Below the pieces are notes generated by a model. It was not told the DNA's origin. It did not search any database and was given only the letters and a program-made list of their open reading frames with translations. A DNA stretch of 12,434 bases from Phoronis ovalis (lineage: Eukaryota; Phoronida; Phoronidae), in contig JAOXYB010036928.1 of the NCBI GenBank assembly GCA_028565635.1, positions 1-12,434 on the forward strand, given 5' to 3'. The position numbers and the translations under genes are program-made. How positions within the stretch are numbered: the stretch's first letter is position 1; each line of letters begins with the position of its first letter. Below, in pieces: positions 1 through 7,811 of this stretch.

Positions 1-26
1 CGGTGAACGAATACCGGTCTCTTGCA
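1..26 (-). CDS. Possible start of a further CUB exon (cut by window edge)
   Basis: After an AG at 28-27 the reverse strand continues in the frame required by the previous exon (one carried base, A) and reads MQETGIRSP to the window edge. T-G-x-I/R-S-P is how CUB domains open (compare SGTIQSP and SGILSSP in this gene), and as in CUB1 and CUB2 no cysteine precedes it. An alternative acceptor six bases further in gives the same frame. Only eight full codons are visible, so this is a guess based on phase and a short motif. Confidence 0.3.
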
Positions 27-192
27 CTTCACAGGTTTAGAAGTGTGGTTGAGCGGCAAGCAGGATATTTCGTAATGTTACACATACAAGTTTTGACTTG
101 ATCGGTAATTAAAAATGAAATATATAATTTCTCAAAGAAGAGTTAAAATTAATATAGGCCCTTTGTATGTACAGAAGAACCATGTGACTTAC
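27..192 (-). other. Short intron after sushi module 3 (tentative 3' end)
   Basis: It begins with a strong GTAAGT donor at 192-187. The 3' end at 28-27 is only a proposal tied to the tentative edge exon; the intron could instead continue past the window. Confidence 0.4.
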
Positions 193-375
193 TCTGACAC
201 CTAGGCTCATTAGCTGACCAATCTCCATCTCTTTGACATAGAAGTATTGGTGTTCCAATAAGTTCGTAACCCTCCTCACATTCATATTCTACTATAGAAC
301 CATAAGTTTTTTCTACACGATTAGTGACTTTCTTTGTAGCATTCTCTACATCAACCAAGTCTCTGCACTCTTGAG
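193..375 (-). CDS. Sushi/CCP module 3
   Basis: A phase 1–1 exon encodes AQECRDLVDVENATKKV, then GSIVEYECEEGYELIG, ILLCQRDGDW and NEPRCQ. The four cysteines and the Y-E-C-x-x-G-Y-x-L-x-G and C-x-x-D-G-x-W signatures are textbook sushi. NAT is a possible sequon. The acceptor is TTATTTTTTAG and the donor GTAAGT, with one base (A) carried into the next exon. The open frame runs past the donor into the intron, so an unspliced reading adds spurious residues after RCQ. Confidence 0.9.
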
Positions 376-886
376 CTAAAAAATAATACAATTAAATAAC
401 AGTTGGTTTATAGCTTATCTAACTAATACTGGAAAAAAATTCAGGGTTTTTGTTTGTAATCATAACATTACTGATAAAGCAAGTAAACATGATTTTTAGA
501 GCATTTGAACTCTTACTCTCGACAAAAGCTGTGATAGAGAGTTTATAATCTGTTCAATACAAATACTACAGTATATTTCATATGAAATCAGTTTAAGTCA
601 GCTAAGTAATGTAATTAAGGTAAGGTAAGGATCACATTTATGGGTAACCTGATGAAGTCACACCTAATCCAAGTTATATGTCAGTCAGAAACTCAGCTGT
701 GAACTCGGGTCGTTGGTGTGGGGTGCAACCTGCTAACCAGTGCATCATTGTGTTCCAGAACAATAAATGTAGAAAGGTTGTTTTAGAGTTTTTAGTATCC
801 TCTCAACATTTAATCTGTGATGACAAGCAATGGTGGAGATGATTATGTAGTTGAAAAAAATTAATAATTTTAAGATATTTTTTTAC
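376..886 (-). other. Intron between sushi modules 2 and 3 (511 bp)
   Basis: Phase 1 intron that contains a tRNA-derived SINE-like element at 612-754; the rest is AT-rich and unremarkable. Confidence 0.8.
612..754 (-). mobile_element. tRNA-derived SINE-like element
   Basis: On the reverse strand TGATGCACTGG (737-747) fits an A box with one mismatch and GTTCACAGC (696-704) fits a B box with one mismatch. Their starts are 43 bases apart, close to the spacing in tRNA genes. A non-tRNA body follows, and the element ends in three tandem TAAGG units (616-630, read as CCTTA on the element strand), as expected of a SINE with a short-repeat tail. No target duplication was seen, so the family and exact ends are uncertain. 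Confidence 0.45.
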
Positions 887-1060
887 CATCGCATGTAGGT
901 GGTGTATCCCACTCCTGTGACTCAAGACACTTGATTGTACCGGATCTGGACATTGACCATCCAGGGTGACAATCATAAGTAACCGATTCACCAACTTGTA
1001 CACCAGTTGAATTCACCACATATCCATTCTCAACAACTGGAGCTTTGCCACAATATCCAA
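887..1060 (-). CDS. Sushi/CCP module 2
   Basis: A phase 1–1 exon encodes VGYCGKAPVVENGYVVN, then GESVTYDCHPGWSMS, GTIKCLESQEW and PPTCD. All four cysteines, P-x-V-x-N-G, the V-x-Y-x-C-x-P-G-W stretch and the W between cysteines 3 and 4 are canonical, making this the most typical sushi module in the window. NST is a potential glycosylation site. The acceptor follows TTATATTTAG and the donor is GTAAAA. Typical length (57 full codons) and phase show it is one complete module per exon, as is usual for this family. Confidence 0.9.
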
Positions 1061-1367
1061 CTAAATATAAAAGAAAGTAACTACAGCTTTAAACATGAGA
1101 TTTTATATGATGTGTTTCAGTTCTTTAACCTTTCATCCTGTCAATTTATTACTTTAATTTAAATTTATTAATTAGTTAATTTGATTCCTACATTAGGTCA
1201 GATTGATAAAGATTCTGACATACAATTGAAACTCTCAGGAAAGCTAGAGATATAAGTTCAGGACCGACTAAAATCCTCTTGATATTAACTGGTTCATTTT
1301 CACTAATACAACCAACTGTCTTAAACACACTCTTTTCCCACAAAATTTGGCCTCATGTAAAGTTTAC
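1061..1367 (-). other. Intron between sushi modules 1 and 2 (307 bp)
   Basis: Phase 1 intron, AT-rich, with no recognised element. Confidence 0.8.
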
Positions 1368-1568
1368 CTTGACAGTTGGGTATTCTTGAACGGCTCCATT
1401 TCCCGTCAAGTTCGCAAGTGATATCAGTCACGGCTGATTGATCATTGTATTCCTGCTGCGCAAAGTATGAGCCTTTTTGACATGTCAAACTGATCTTGTG
1501 TCCATACTGTGTTCCAATAAGAGATGTTTGATTTTGTGTGTAGGAACTCAAATCTGGGCTATAACAGT
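1368..1568 (-). CDS. Sushi/CCP module 1
   Basis: A single phase 1–1 exon encodes one sushi module: DCYSPDLSSYTQ, GHKISLTCQKGSYF, DITCELDGKWSRS and IPNCQ. The four cysteines (CYSP, LTC, ITC, PNC) and the tryptophan between the third and fourth match the family. The usual glycine-tyrosine after the second cysteine is G-S-Y. There is an insertion of a few residues between cysteines 2 and 3 (QQEYNDQSAVTD). Sushi modules act in protein–protein binding in complement regulators, selectin-like proteins and adhesion molecules. The acceptor is CATTTTTAG and the donor GTAAAC. NQT is a sequon. Confidence 0.88.
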
Positions 1569-1973
1569 CTAAAAATGAGATAAATGTTAGACTGGTGTCC
1601 AGTGTCCACATCAATGAAAACTACAAACTTTATGCAGCTGAAGTAGAACATTCCAGATTCTATTCAAGGTAAGGATGAAACTGTGGAGGTGTGCTCAACA
1701 GCACAGCTGACATATTACCTACCTCTCATTTCTGAGATCTCAGGTGCTAGACCCCGGATGTAGCAAGGGTCCAAGCATGATTTCTACCTGTTCAAGTGCC
1801 TTGGGTTCGTTTTCTGATTTTTTAAAACTTGGTTTATAGTGACCTGTTCCTCAGATAAACATATAAACTTGCAATTATGTCTCTGTGAGATATAATACTC
1901 AGAAACATCAAACAGCAGCAACTATATATTCACCAACAATTGTTCTCCTACAATCTTACAATTCATCAAGTTT

Positions 1974-1982
1974 GATGTTGAT
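1974..1982. repeat. Target-site duplication, left copy (GATGTTGAT)
   Basis: Nine bases directly flanking the left end of the MITE, identical to 2235-2243. Confidence 0.9.
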
Positions 1983-2234
1983 CAATCTAAGTAAACTCCG
2001 ATGTTGTGTTCCGCTTCGTATTAATATATTGAATAAGTTCTACGTGAAAGTAGTTGCATATTCTCCCGCCAGGTGGCGCTGATGCTCGTAGTTTTTATAT
2101 GCTACACCAACATAGATTTTGATAATGGTATATAAGAGACACCTAGTAGGAAAATATGGAACTACCTTTTACAGTAACGTATTATAATTATATTAATACG
2201 AAGCGGAACACAACATCTGAGTTTACTTAGATTG
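1983..2234. mobile_element. Foldback MITE, 252 bp, with 46-bp terminal inverted repeats
   Basis: The left end, 1983-2028 (starting CAATCTAAGTAAACTC), is the reverse complement of the right end, 2189-2234, with a single mismatch over 46 bases. GATGTTGAT occurs immediately outside both ends (1974-1982 and 2235-2243), a perfect 9-bp target-site duplication. Similarity continues inward more weakly (2050-2080 against the reverse complement of 2127-2165), so nearly the whole element is an imperfect hairpin. It encodes no protein. A 9-bp duplication is known for Mutator-like and Merlin-like DNA transposons; the superfamily cannot be settled from one copy. The intact duplication suggests a recent insertion. 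Confidence 0.92.
2066..2079 (+). promoter_or_regulatory. CTCF-like motif inside the MITE
   Basis: CCGCCAGGTGGCGC matches the CTCF core consensus CCASYAGRKGGCRS at 13 of 14 positions; the third base is G instead of A. It is also a near-palindrome centred on CAGGTG. Binding is not shown by sequence alone, and a GC-rich island within a MITE could arise for other reasons. Confidence 0.4.
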
Positions 2235-2243
2235 GATGTTGAT
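2235..2243. repeat. Target-site duplication, right copy (GATGTTGAT)
   Basis: Nine bases directly flanking the right end of the MITE, identical to 1974-1982. Confidence 0.9.
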
Positions 2244-2360
2244 AGAATTATATTAAAATTCAGAATGCATTTTTGGAGATATGGTACAGCTGTGACACAT
2301 GTGCACACCAGATGCGGCTTTATGAAGAGCATATTAGTTAAGAAAATAAATATTATTTAC

Positions 2361-2526
2361 CAATATAATATTTCATTCTGAATCCACCGGCACCACCAAT
2401 AAAACCTGTGCTCAGTAATACAAAGACTGAATCATAATCTAGGTTTTCATACAGCATCATTGGTTCAGAAGAAGTACCAGATATTTGACTAATACGGGAG
2501 CTGTTGGTATTAGGTCCAGCATGTAT
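2361..2526 (-). CDS. CUB domain 3, C-terminal half
   Basis: The exon encodes 55 codons: IHAGPNTNSSRISQISGT, a segment with PMMLYENL, then VFVLLSTGFIGGAGGFRMKY. It matches the end of a CUB domain (I-x-x-G, I-S-G, V-x-L-x-S-T, G-G-F-x-x-Y), but the second cysteine pair is missing, so only the first disulfide of CUB3 can form. NSS is a potential glycosylation site. The exon starts in phase 0 after TTTGCAG and ends one base into a codon at GTAAAT. The domain is followed directly by the sushi array. Confidence 0.83.
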
Positions 2527-3212
2527 CTGCAAACAAATTATGGCATAATTTAAATACTCTGATTACTTGTTACGACAGACTTGAAATATATAATATTTTT
2601 TTTGTAGCTAATATTCATTTGTAAAGGTCATATTTTATTCATAGTGAGCAAAATAGACACAAATAATTTGTTGACAAGGCCTTAGAGGTTAGCTATTTTA
2701 AATATTAAGTAAATAACAGAAAAAGGTAACTAAATGAGACTTTTTGAAATTTAGTGACTAAAAATTGTTGTTTGTACAAAAAGAAGATTTTAACATGTGA
2801 AACAGTGACATCAAGATGTGCTCACTGGGAAAATAATTATCATTTTGTATGTAGCAGTTCTTTCAAAACAATCACACTGTATCTACTGCCAGTATGAAGT
2901 TCATCAACAACAAATCATGAAAAGTTTTGCATAACTGTATATGTATCTGCCTACCATTCTGCCAGTTCCATTTATAGACAACTTCATCCAGCTTAAACGC
3001 CAAATTTAATATAATTATTGTGATTCTACGAATTGTTTAACAAGATATTTGTCATGTTTAAAGCCCATCCAATGTGAAGATTATATTTTTTCAACATTAT
3101 TGGTTTTTACGTTAGAAAAGAATAGAATACATCATGCATTATGATCTGGTATATCATTGTTTTGGTAGGGTACTCTTATTCAAAATGCCTGTATGTACTG
3201 TCTGATGCATTA

Positions 3213-3376
3213 CCCCCCGGGAGGTACTGACCATATTTCTATGGGGATGTGGCACCAAACCCAGTCGGCCATAATGGAAGTAATCAAGGTCAAAATTATA
3301 AGCGAGCTGCACTTTGACCTGTGTGTACCAAATATGAAGCTGATCGGGTAAACACTGAAGCTGTTATCGCGAGACA
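3213..3376. repeat. Dispersed repeat with CCCGGGAGGTACTGACC head
   Basis: The block CCCGGGAGGTACTGACC, TATTTCTATGGGGATGTGG and CACC aligns with the start of the repeat at 12177 (CCCGGG-GGTACT, then TATTTTTTGGTGGGGGTGTG). It is followed by a tract ending GAAGCTGTTATCGCGAGAC. The outer limits are uncertain. Confidence 0.5.
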
Positions 3377-3878
3377 AAGGAAAGTGTTATATATATATAC
3401 CACTATGACAACGACAACATCTTCGCTATGACTGTATGCTAGGCCACTGTGTGAATGGGCATAAAAATACATTAAAAATTCTGTGTGTGTACGATACTGT
3501 CATTTGTACATTCCCCTCTAGCAGGTTTTATAATTTTGGCACTTTTGTACACCCACAAAACTTTGTATTTTGCTGTATTAATTAAAACAATTCTATATCC
3601 TTGGATTTTTGGGGATTCAAAATTAATGTTTTACAATTTCTTATATCTTTTGATACTTTGCAAATTGTTTGCACATTGTCTTGCTTGGGCAATTTCAGTT
3701 GTGGTGCAAATACCCAGACTAATACACAACAAATAAAACATGGCACTGCCAGTAAAGGAGAATATTTGACCTTTAAAATGTAGGTGAATGTCAAAGTTCA
3801 TGTGAACACTTGTGATGTGGTGTGGTGTCTCAAGCATGCAAGTTGACTCGGAACAATGTCATAGTTTTTGATATAAGT

Positions 3879-4152
3879 AAACTTTTCAAGGTCATTTTGA
3901 AAGACCACCTAGCCTACTTGAACTATCCACCTATGGCCTTCATGTATCTACCTTTGATTCGTCCAGCTATGCTTCGTCTTTCTGGTTATAAACATACCAT
4001 GAAGGCTGGCTCAAAAGCTATGAATCTCTCATAATAAATGGATATTTAGAGGAAATTGTTTGAGAATTGAAACGACATTTGACTCACTTTTCAAGGTCAG
4101 TTCAAAATACCACCTAGCTTACTACATCCACCCATATATCCAGCTTTGTATC
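3879..4152. repeat. Diverged direct duplication of about 70 bp
   Basis: ACTTTTCAAGGTCA at about 3890-3903 and 4086-4099 starts two similar segments. Both continue with AAA-ACCACCTAGC, TACT, ATCCACC and a GTATCT end, about 197 bp apart. The spacer between them is unrelated AT-rich sequence. It could be a duplicated fragment of a dispersed repeat. Confidence 0.6.
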
Positions 4153-4331
4153 TCCTAGGCAACACTTCATCTTTGTGGATATAGATGCCATTAAGGGTGG
4201 TTCAAATGATATGCATAACAACTTTAGCAGATAGTGCAAGTATATGCCCATGCACTATGTGTTATGAGCATAAAAATTATCTTTTTATGATATATATGAG
4301 TATATAAGTAAAATGAGCTCCAATTTGTTAC

Positions 4332-4510
4332 CGTGAGGTTATCTTTCTCTGCAATATCATAATTTTCCAACTCCAACAATAAACGTCTGCCAGGAATTGG
4401 TGAATTTATCCGCCACGAACACTGTTGTCCAAGGGGATACTTCAGTCCATCTACACCATAACCTGGAGACTGTATAGTTCCACTTGCGGCAGTAATTTCA
4501 ACCTTACAAC
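4332..4510 (-). CDS. CUB domain 3, N-terminal half
   Basis: The exon encodes GCKVEITAASGTIQSPGYG, then LGQQCSWRINSP, then LLLELENYDIAEKDNLT. This is the only CUB here that keeps the first conserved disulfide: a cysteine opens the domain and QQCSW carries the second. The exon starts in phase 1 after an ATTTCAG acceptor, completing a glycine codon, and ends in phase 0 at GTAACA. The internal intron falls within D-N-L-T|I-H-A-G, some 14 residues further into the fold than in CUB1 and CUB2, so this CUB has a different history from the other two. NLT is a potential sequon. Confidence 0.86.
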
Positions 4511-5204
4511 CTGAAATATTTCAAAATCAACTACAATGTAAATAAATTAAGTCTTCTGAAGCAATGTAGTATAAATATAATATTTTATGGCTTATTTATA
4601 AAGTCAAAACCTTTTGTCTCCATCATTTTTTTCTTTATGTATCTTAAATACATCCTAGGTCGAGGTTCTCCCTAGTCACTTAAGAGTGGTTTTGTACCAC
4701 TCATGTTTGAGCACACATTGCACTCTTTTTAACATTTTGCTTTTGAATACCAACATGTCTGCTCTTGCAAAGTAGTAGCAATTATCTATCCTATATTATA
4801 ACTCTCTTAGAGTCAGTTTGGTAAATTTATCAAGTATGCTTTTTTTTAGTAAAGTTGATTTCTAAAATAGTAAACATGATTATATAGGACCATTGTAGAT
4901 TTCAATTTTTGACGTGATAATTTACAGACATTATTCAATTATGAACTACAAAAATTATAAAAAATCTCATATCTGAATTACATTCTTTGTTAAGAAAAAT
5001 CACTTTCTTCAGAGTTCATAGTGTGTTAATTTGTTTCTGAAGCTTTCATTTGCTTACTTCAGGTAAATGAAATATGAACCTTTCCTCAAAGATTGAAACT
5101 TGTTTGTGTTTAAACTCAAATATTAAATCATGATGAACTAGTACTGTCTACAGTTATAACTTGATATGTTCTAGAAGATTGGTGGATATGTACAAGTGCC
5201 CTAC
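4511..5204 (-). other. Intron between CUB2 and CUB3 (694 bp)
   Basis: Phase 1 intron at a module boundary. AT-rich with homopolymer runs; nothing recognised. Confidence 0.75.
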
Positions 5205-5412
5205 CTCTAACATATGTAAGACTGAACCCTTTTCCAGTTTCTAGTGCCAGTGTACTCAGATACAAAGTCATGCTGTTGGTGGTCGAAGTTATGAACTGAT
5301 GTTCATTTTTCAGCTTAGTATATCTAGCTAGCATGCCACCTTTATTTCTATCTGGATTAGAACCGTCCTTGACTTCTAAGAAGTCTTCTCCTTTCAGATC
5401 TATGTCAATGAT
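5205..5412 (-). CDS. CUB domain 2, C-terminal half
   Basis: The exon encodes IIDIDLKGEDFLEVKDGS, then QFITSTTNSMTLYLST and GKGFSLTYVR. D-F-L-E-V-x-D-G, S-T-x-N-x-M and G-F-S-L-x-Y match the second half of a CUB domain. No cysteine is present, so CUB2 is also cysteine-free. The exon starts in phase 0 at TTCTAG|ATCATT and ends in phase 1 at GTAGGG. An imperfect tandem copy of this acceptor and the first coding bases lies 55 bp upstream in the intron. From that copy the frame reads six codons and then TAA, which argues that the downstream acceptor chosen here is the productive one. Confidence 0.85.
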
Positions 5413-5512
5413 CTAGAATAAATTTAAAAATCAGAAAATAATATTTTTAGTGATTTATGTCAATGATCTAGAACAAATAAAAAAATCAGAAAAAAATAAT
5501 ATGTTTAATGAC
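5404..5512 (-). repeat. Tandem duplication (55-bp unit) covering a splice acceptor
   Basis: TGTCAATGATCTAGAA at 5403-5418 is repeated at 5458-5473. The following A/T-rich stretch with AAATCAGAAAA is repeated as well, with small differences. On the gene strand each copy supplies a polypyrimidine tract, TTCTAG and ATCATTGACATA, so the acceptor and the first codons of the second CUB2 exon exist twice, 55 bp apart. Confidence 0.85.
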
Positions 5513-5934
5513 CTGACAAGAAACAGAGCATTTCTTCCATATATGTGTATCTGATTTCTCCTCCTAACAAATATAAATTGTTATTAAAGATGCTATATCT
5601 TTCTAGAATATTCTGTCATCTACAATTAAAAAACAAAGTAATTTTGTTATTATTTAATTTTTTTGTGACTGCAAAGCAGTGATACCAATATTGAACTGCA
5701 TGAAACTCCAGGTAAAAAAAAATGGATTTACTTAAATATTAGCAGATTAGAATTACCAATAGAATGTAATTTTTATAAGAGACATATAGTCAAAAACAGT
5801 TGAAAATACATAATCATTCATTCAGTTTTGGTACGGTGTGCTCATGCCGAAGGTTTTAATTGTGAGCCATTTTCAGTATTATTATTTCATAGTTTACTAA
5901 ATTCTATTTAGTTACACAAACAATGCAACTGTAC
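5413..5934 (-). other. Intron inside CUB2 (522 bp) with a duplicated acceptor
   Basis: Phase 0 intron at the same position in the fold as the CUB1 intron. Its 3' end contains the extra tandem copy of the splice acceptor described separately; the rest is AT-rich without recognised elements. Confidence 0.8.
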
Positions 5935-6095
5935 CTTCAGTGTGATCACATTCCTTATTTCCACATTAATAATCCAGGTTAATTCCCAGTTGCTGTAGTA
6001 ATTCTGAGGGTAGAATGGAGATGATAATACCTGAGGGGTTTCAGTGGCATCAAGGTTTTCTATAGCAGAGTTACCATTTGGTAAAACATTAGTTA
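5935..6095 (-). CDS. CUB domain 2, N-terminal half
   Basis: The exon encodes VTNVLPNGN, a linker, then VLSSPFYPQNYYSNWELTW and a hydrophobic tail ending NVITLK. S-S-P-x-Y-P-x-N-Y is the clearest CUB signature in the gene. Again no cysteine occurs before it, and the x-C-x-W position reads ELTW. The exon starts in phase 1 after a TTCTTACAG acceptor, with the joined codon valine, and ends in phase 0 at GTACAG. Its layout mirrors the first half of CUB1, with the same start phase, end phase and place of the internal intron. Confidence 0.86.
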
Positions 6096-6470
6096 CTGTA
6101 AGAAGCAAATTAAAAGTATGTCAACAAATTTTGTTTATTTTATTAATACAATTTCACTCCACATTTTCAAGTAAATTTGCAAAACAATGATGGTGTACAC
6201 AGGCACAATAAATGTAACGCTTGCCAGTTTAAATGCTCATCATTTAAGTATTTAAATATCTATCTACATTATAATATATACCTGCGAAATTTAATTTGGT
6301 GCTATATACCTAGATTATAGTTGGTTATAGCTGAGAAGATAGCATAAAATAAATAAAAATTCATTTGTATTAGATTAACAACAGATATCTTTTTTCTAAA
6401 CAGATGTAAAAGCAAAAATTGTTTCAATTGCCATTTTTCAGTAGAAGTAATACATTTTAAAAGCCCTTAC
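6096..6470 (-). other. Intron between CUB1 and CUB2 (375 bp)
   Basis: Phase 1 intron at a module boundary, AT-rich, with no recognisable element. Confidence 0.8.
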
Positions 6471-6684
6471 CTGATTTCCAGGTTAAAGAAAATCCTTCTT
6501 TGCCATTTTCAGCATCAGTAGTGAATCTCAAAATTGCCATGTTGTTTGTACTGTGAAATACCCAAGGCATATTGGTGGCCATATCTCCTGATAGTCGCTT
6601 GAAATAAGTACTCGTGCTAAAAGTACGACCTCCATACCATATTTCCAAAAAATCTGTATTCAGTTCAGTTTCAAACTGGGTGAA
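6471..6684 (-). CDS. CUB domain 1, C-terminal half
   Basis: This exon gives the second half of CUB1: FTQFETELNTDFLEIWYGG, a middle KRLSGDM, then STNNMAILRFTTDAE and KEGFSLTWKS. D-F-L-E-I...G, the S-T-N-x-M segment, F-x-T-D and G-F-x-L-x-W are the ordered signatures of CUB domains. The two cysteines normally found in this half are absent. Combined with the upstream half, the whole domain is cysteine-free. The exon starts in phase 0 after TCTTTAG and ends one base into a codon at GTAAGG. Confidence 0.87.
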
Positions 6685-7143
6685 CTAAAGAATTAAATTT
6701 TAGATCAGTTCACACATGTATTCTTTTGTATGTGGCATCTAAAGACGTCCATTTATTCTCGAGTTGTCGAGAAGTAAAAACAAGTCACAGACTCTAGAAC
6801 TTGTTAATTTCATAAAAAAGGGTGTGTTAATGTGTTATAAAAACTAATTGACAACTCATTGTTCTAGTTATTTAATAATCAAGTTGTTTTTATAACTTAA
6901 CAATCCACCTGGCAATAATGTGACACAGATTTAGTTGCATATAAAACATGTTAACCATGCACCTCTGCTTATTTTCTGTTCATGTTATTATCAAAGTTGT
7001 TCATAGGGTTGACATCAGTACAAAGCACCATCAATGTTGGGCAAATACAATATTACCCAACACGTACAGTGGATCAGCTTAGTTTTGTTTCGGCTTAGTT
7101 TACTTAATATTTTCCATGATGCACAGAATGCTGGTATACTGAC
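6685..7143 (-). other. Intron inside CUB1 (459 bp)
   Basis: Phase 0 intron within CUB1. It holds a small inverted repeat, GTTATAAAAAC at 6834-6844 with GTTTTTATAAC at 6886-6896, which could form an 11-bp stem with a 41-base loop. Nothing else was recognised. Confidence 0.75.
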
Positions 7144-7271
7144 CTCTATCTCAAGAAAAGAACCAATGCTTCCTATCATGGTCCACTGGAGATCTAGTTT
7201 AGCAGCATATGGATTTCCAGGTGAACTTAGAATACCACTGATTTCAGTGAGTACAACGTGGTTAAGAGCAG
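7144..7271 (-). CDS. CUB domain 1, N-terminal half
   Basis: The exon encodes AALNHVVLTEISGILSSPGN, then KLDLQWTMIG and SFLEIE. The run G-I-L-S-S-P-G-N-P and the later Q-W are the characteristic opening of a CUB domain. Two positions normally held by cysteine are not: there is none before LTEISG, and the usual x-C-x-W is LDLQW. The exon starts two bases into an alanine codon and ends in phase 0 at GTCAGT, a slightly weak donor. Joining to the next exon gives SFLEIE-FTQFETE, the expected hydrophobic strand pattern of the fold, which supports the chosen donor. Confidence 0.82.
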
Positions 7272-7811
7272 CTATAGAAAAAAATCAAACTTCCTTTTTG
7301 TAGAATTATATAAAAAATTATATTAAACAACCTTAAAAAGATTAAGAGGAGAACACTTATACTGATTGCTTTCACAGTGGCAGGATTACATATTCTATTC
7401 TAGGCTGGATGTCATGCAAATACTGGGAGTTCAAAATTTCTCACAGTTACTAGCAGTTTTTCTTTAAATTACATATTAGCTCAAAAAGCAAAATGTTTTT
7501 ACTTAATTCCCATTAATTTAGTACCCTTCAGCATATGTCCTGTACTCCTTTGAAACTTTGATTATTGAATTCAGAATGGGTATATAACCTCCTTATGGTC
7601 TGAACAGTTTTCAAATTGCACCATTTACGGGAATGTCTATAGGCTTTTCTCTGTTTGAACGATATAAATATATTTTGTGAGTAAAAAGGTATTTAATTAT
7701 TACAGTACTGCAAAAGATAAAACCTCTAAAAACCTCTAAATTCCCTAAGTATAAACTAAGAAAATACAAATCAAATTTTATCAGTACTAATCTGATGTAC
7801 GTAGTACCTAC
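7272..7811 (-). other. Intron between LDLa and CUB1 (540 bp)
   Basis: Phase 1 intron at a module boundary. AT-rich; apart from a short duplicated run of AAAACCTCT near 7720-7738 I see nothing in it. Confidence 0.75.

Larger units (their letters stand above)
1569..2360 (-). other. Intron between CUB3 and the sushi array (792 bp)
   Basis: Phase 1 intron carrying a complete foldback MITE at 1983-2234. The part 1569-1973 has a perfect 12-base palindrome (CTGAGATCTCAG, 1732-1743) but no other recognised element. Confidence 0.8.
2527..4331 (-). other. Intron inside CUB3 (1.8 kb) with dispersed repeats
   Basis: The largest intron. It includes a CCCGGG-headed repeat (3213-3256), a tract resembling dispersed animal repeats (AATATGAAGCTGATCGGG and GAAGCTGTTATCGCGAGAC, about 3331-3376), and two diverged copies of a CAAGGTCA-containing segment (3879-3951 and 4085-4152). 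Open frames here are short, AT-rich and without recognisable domains. Confidence 0.75.

Noticed and set aside
696-747. Functional tRNA gene on the minus strand
   Set aside because: A- and B-box-like motifs are present, but no acceptor stem or convincing anticodon arm pairs, and a SINE-like tail follows.
1885-2082. 65-codon plus-strand open frame
   Set aside because: It runs across the left target duplication into the MITE's terminal inverted repeat and CTCF-like motif; no protein signature.
3485-4034. Several overlapping open frames on both strands of the CUB3 intron
   Set aside because: Composition is AT-rich, no domain is visible, they overlap in several frames, and the region carries dispersed repeats.
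5128-5204. Continuation of the CUB2 exon frame beyond GTAGGG
   Set aside because: The CUB domain is complete at SLTYVR and the donor phase matches the next exon exactly, so the continuation is intron.
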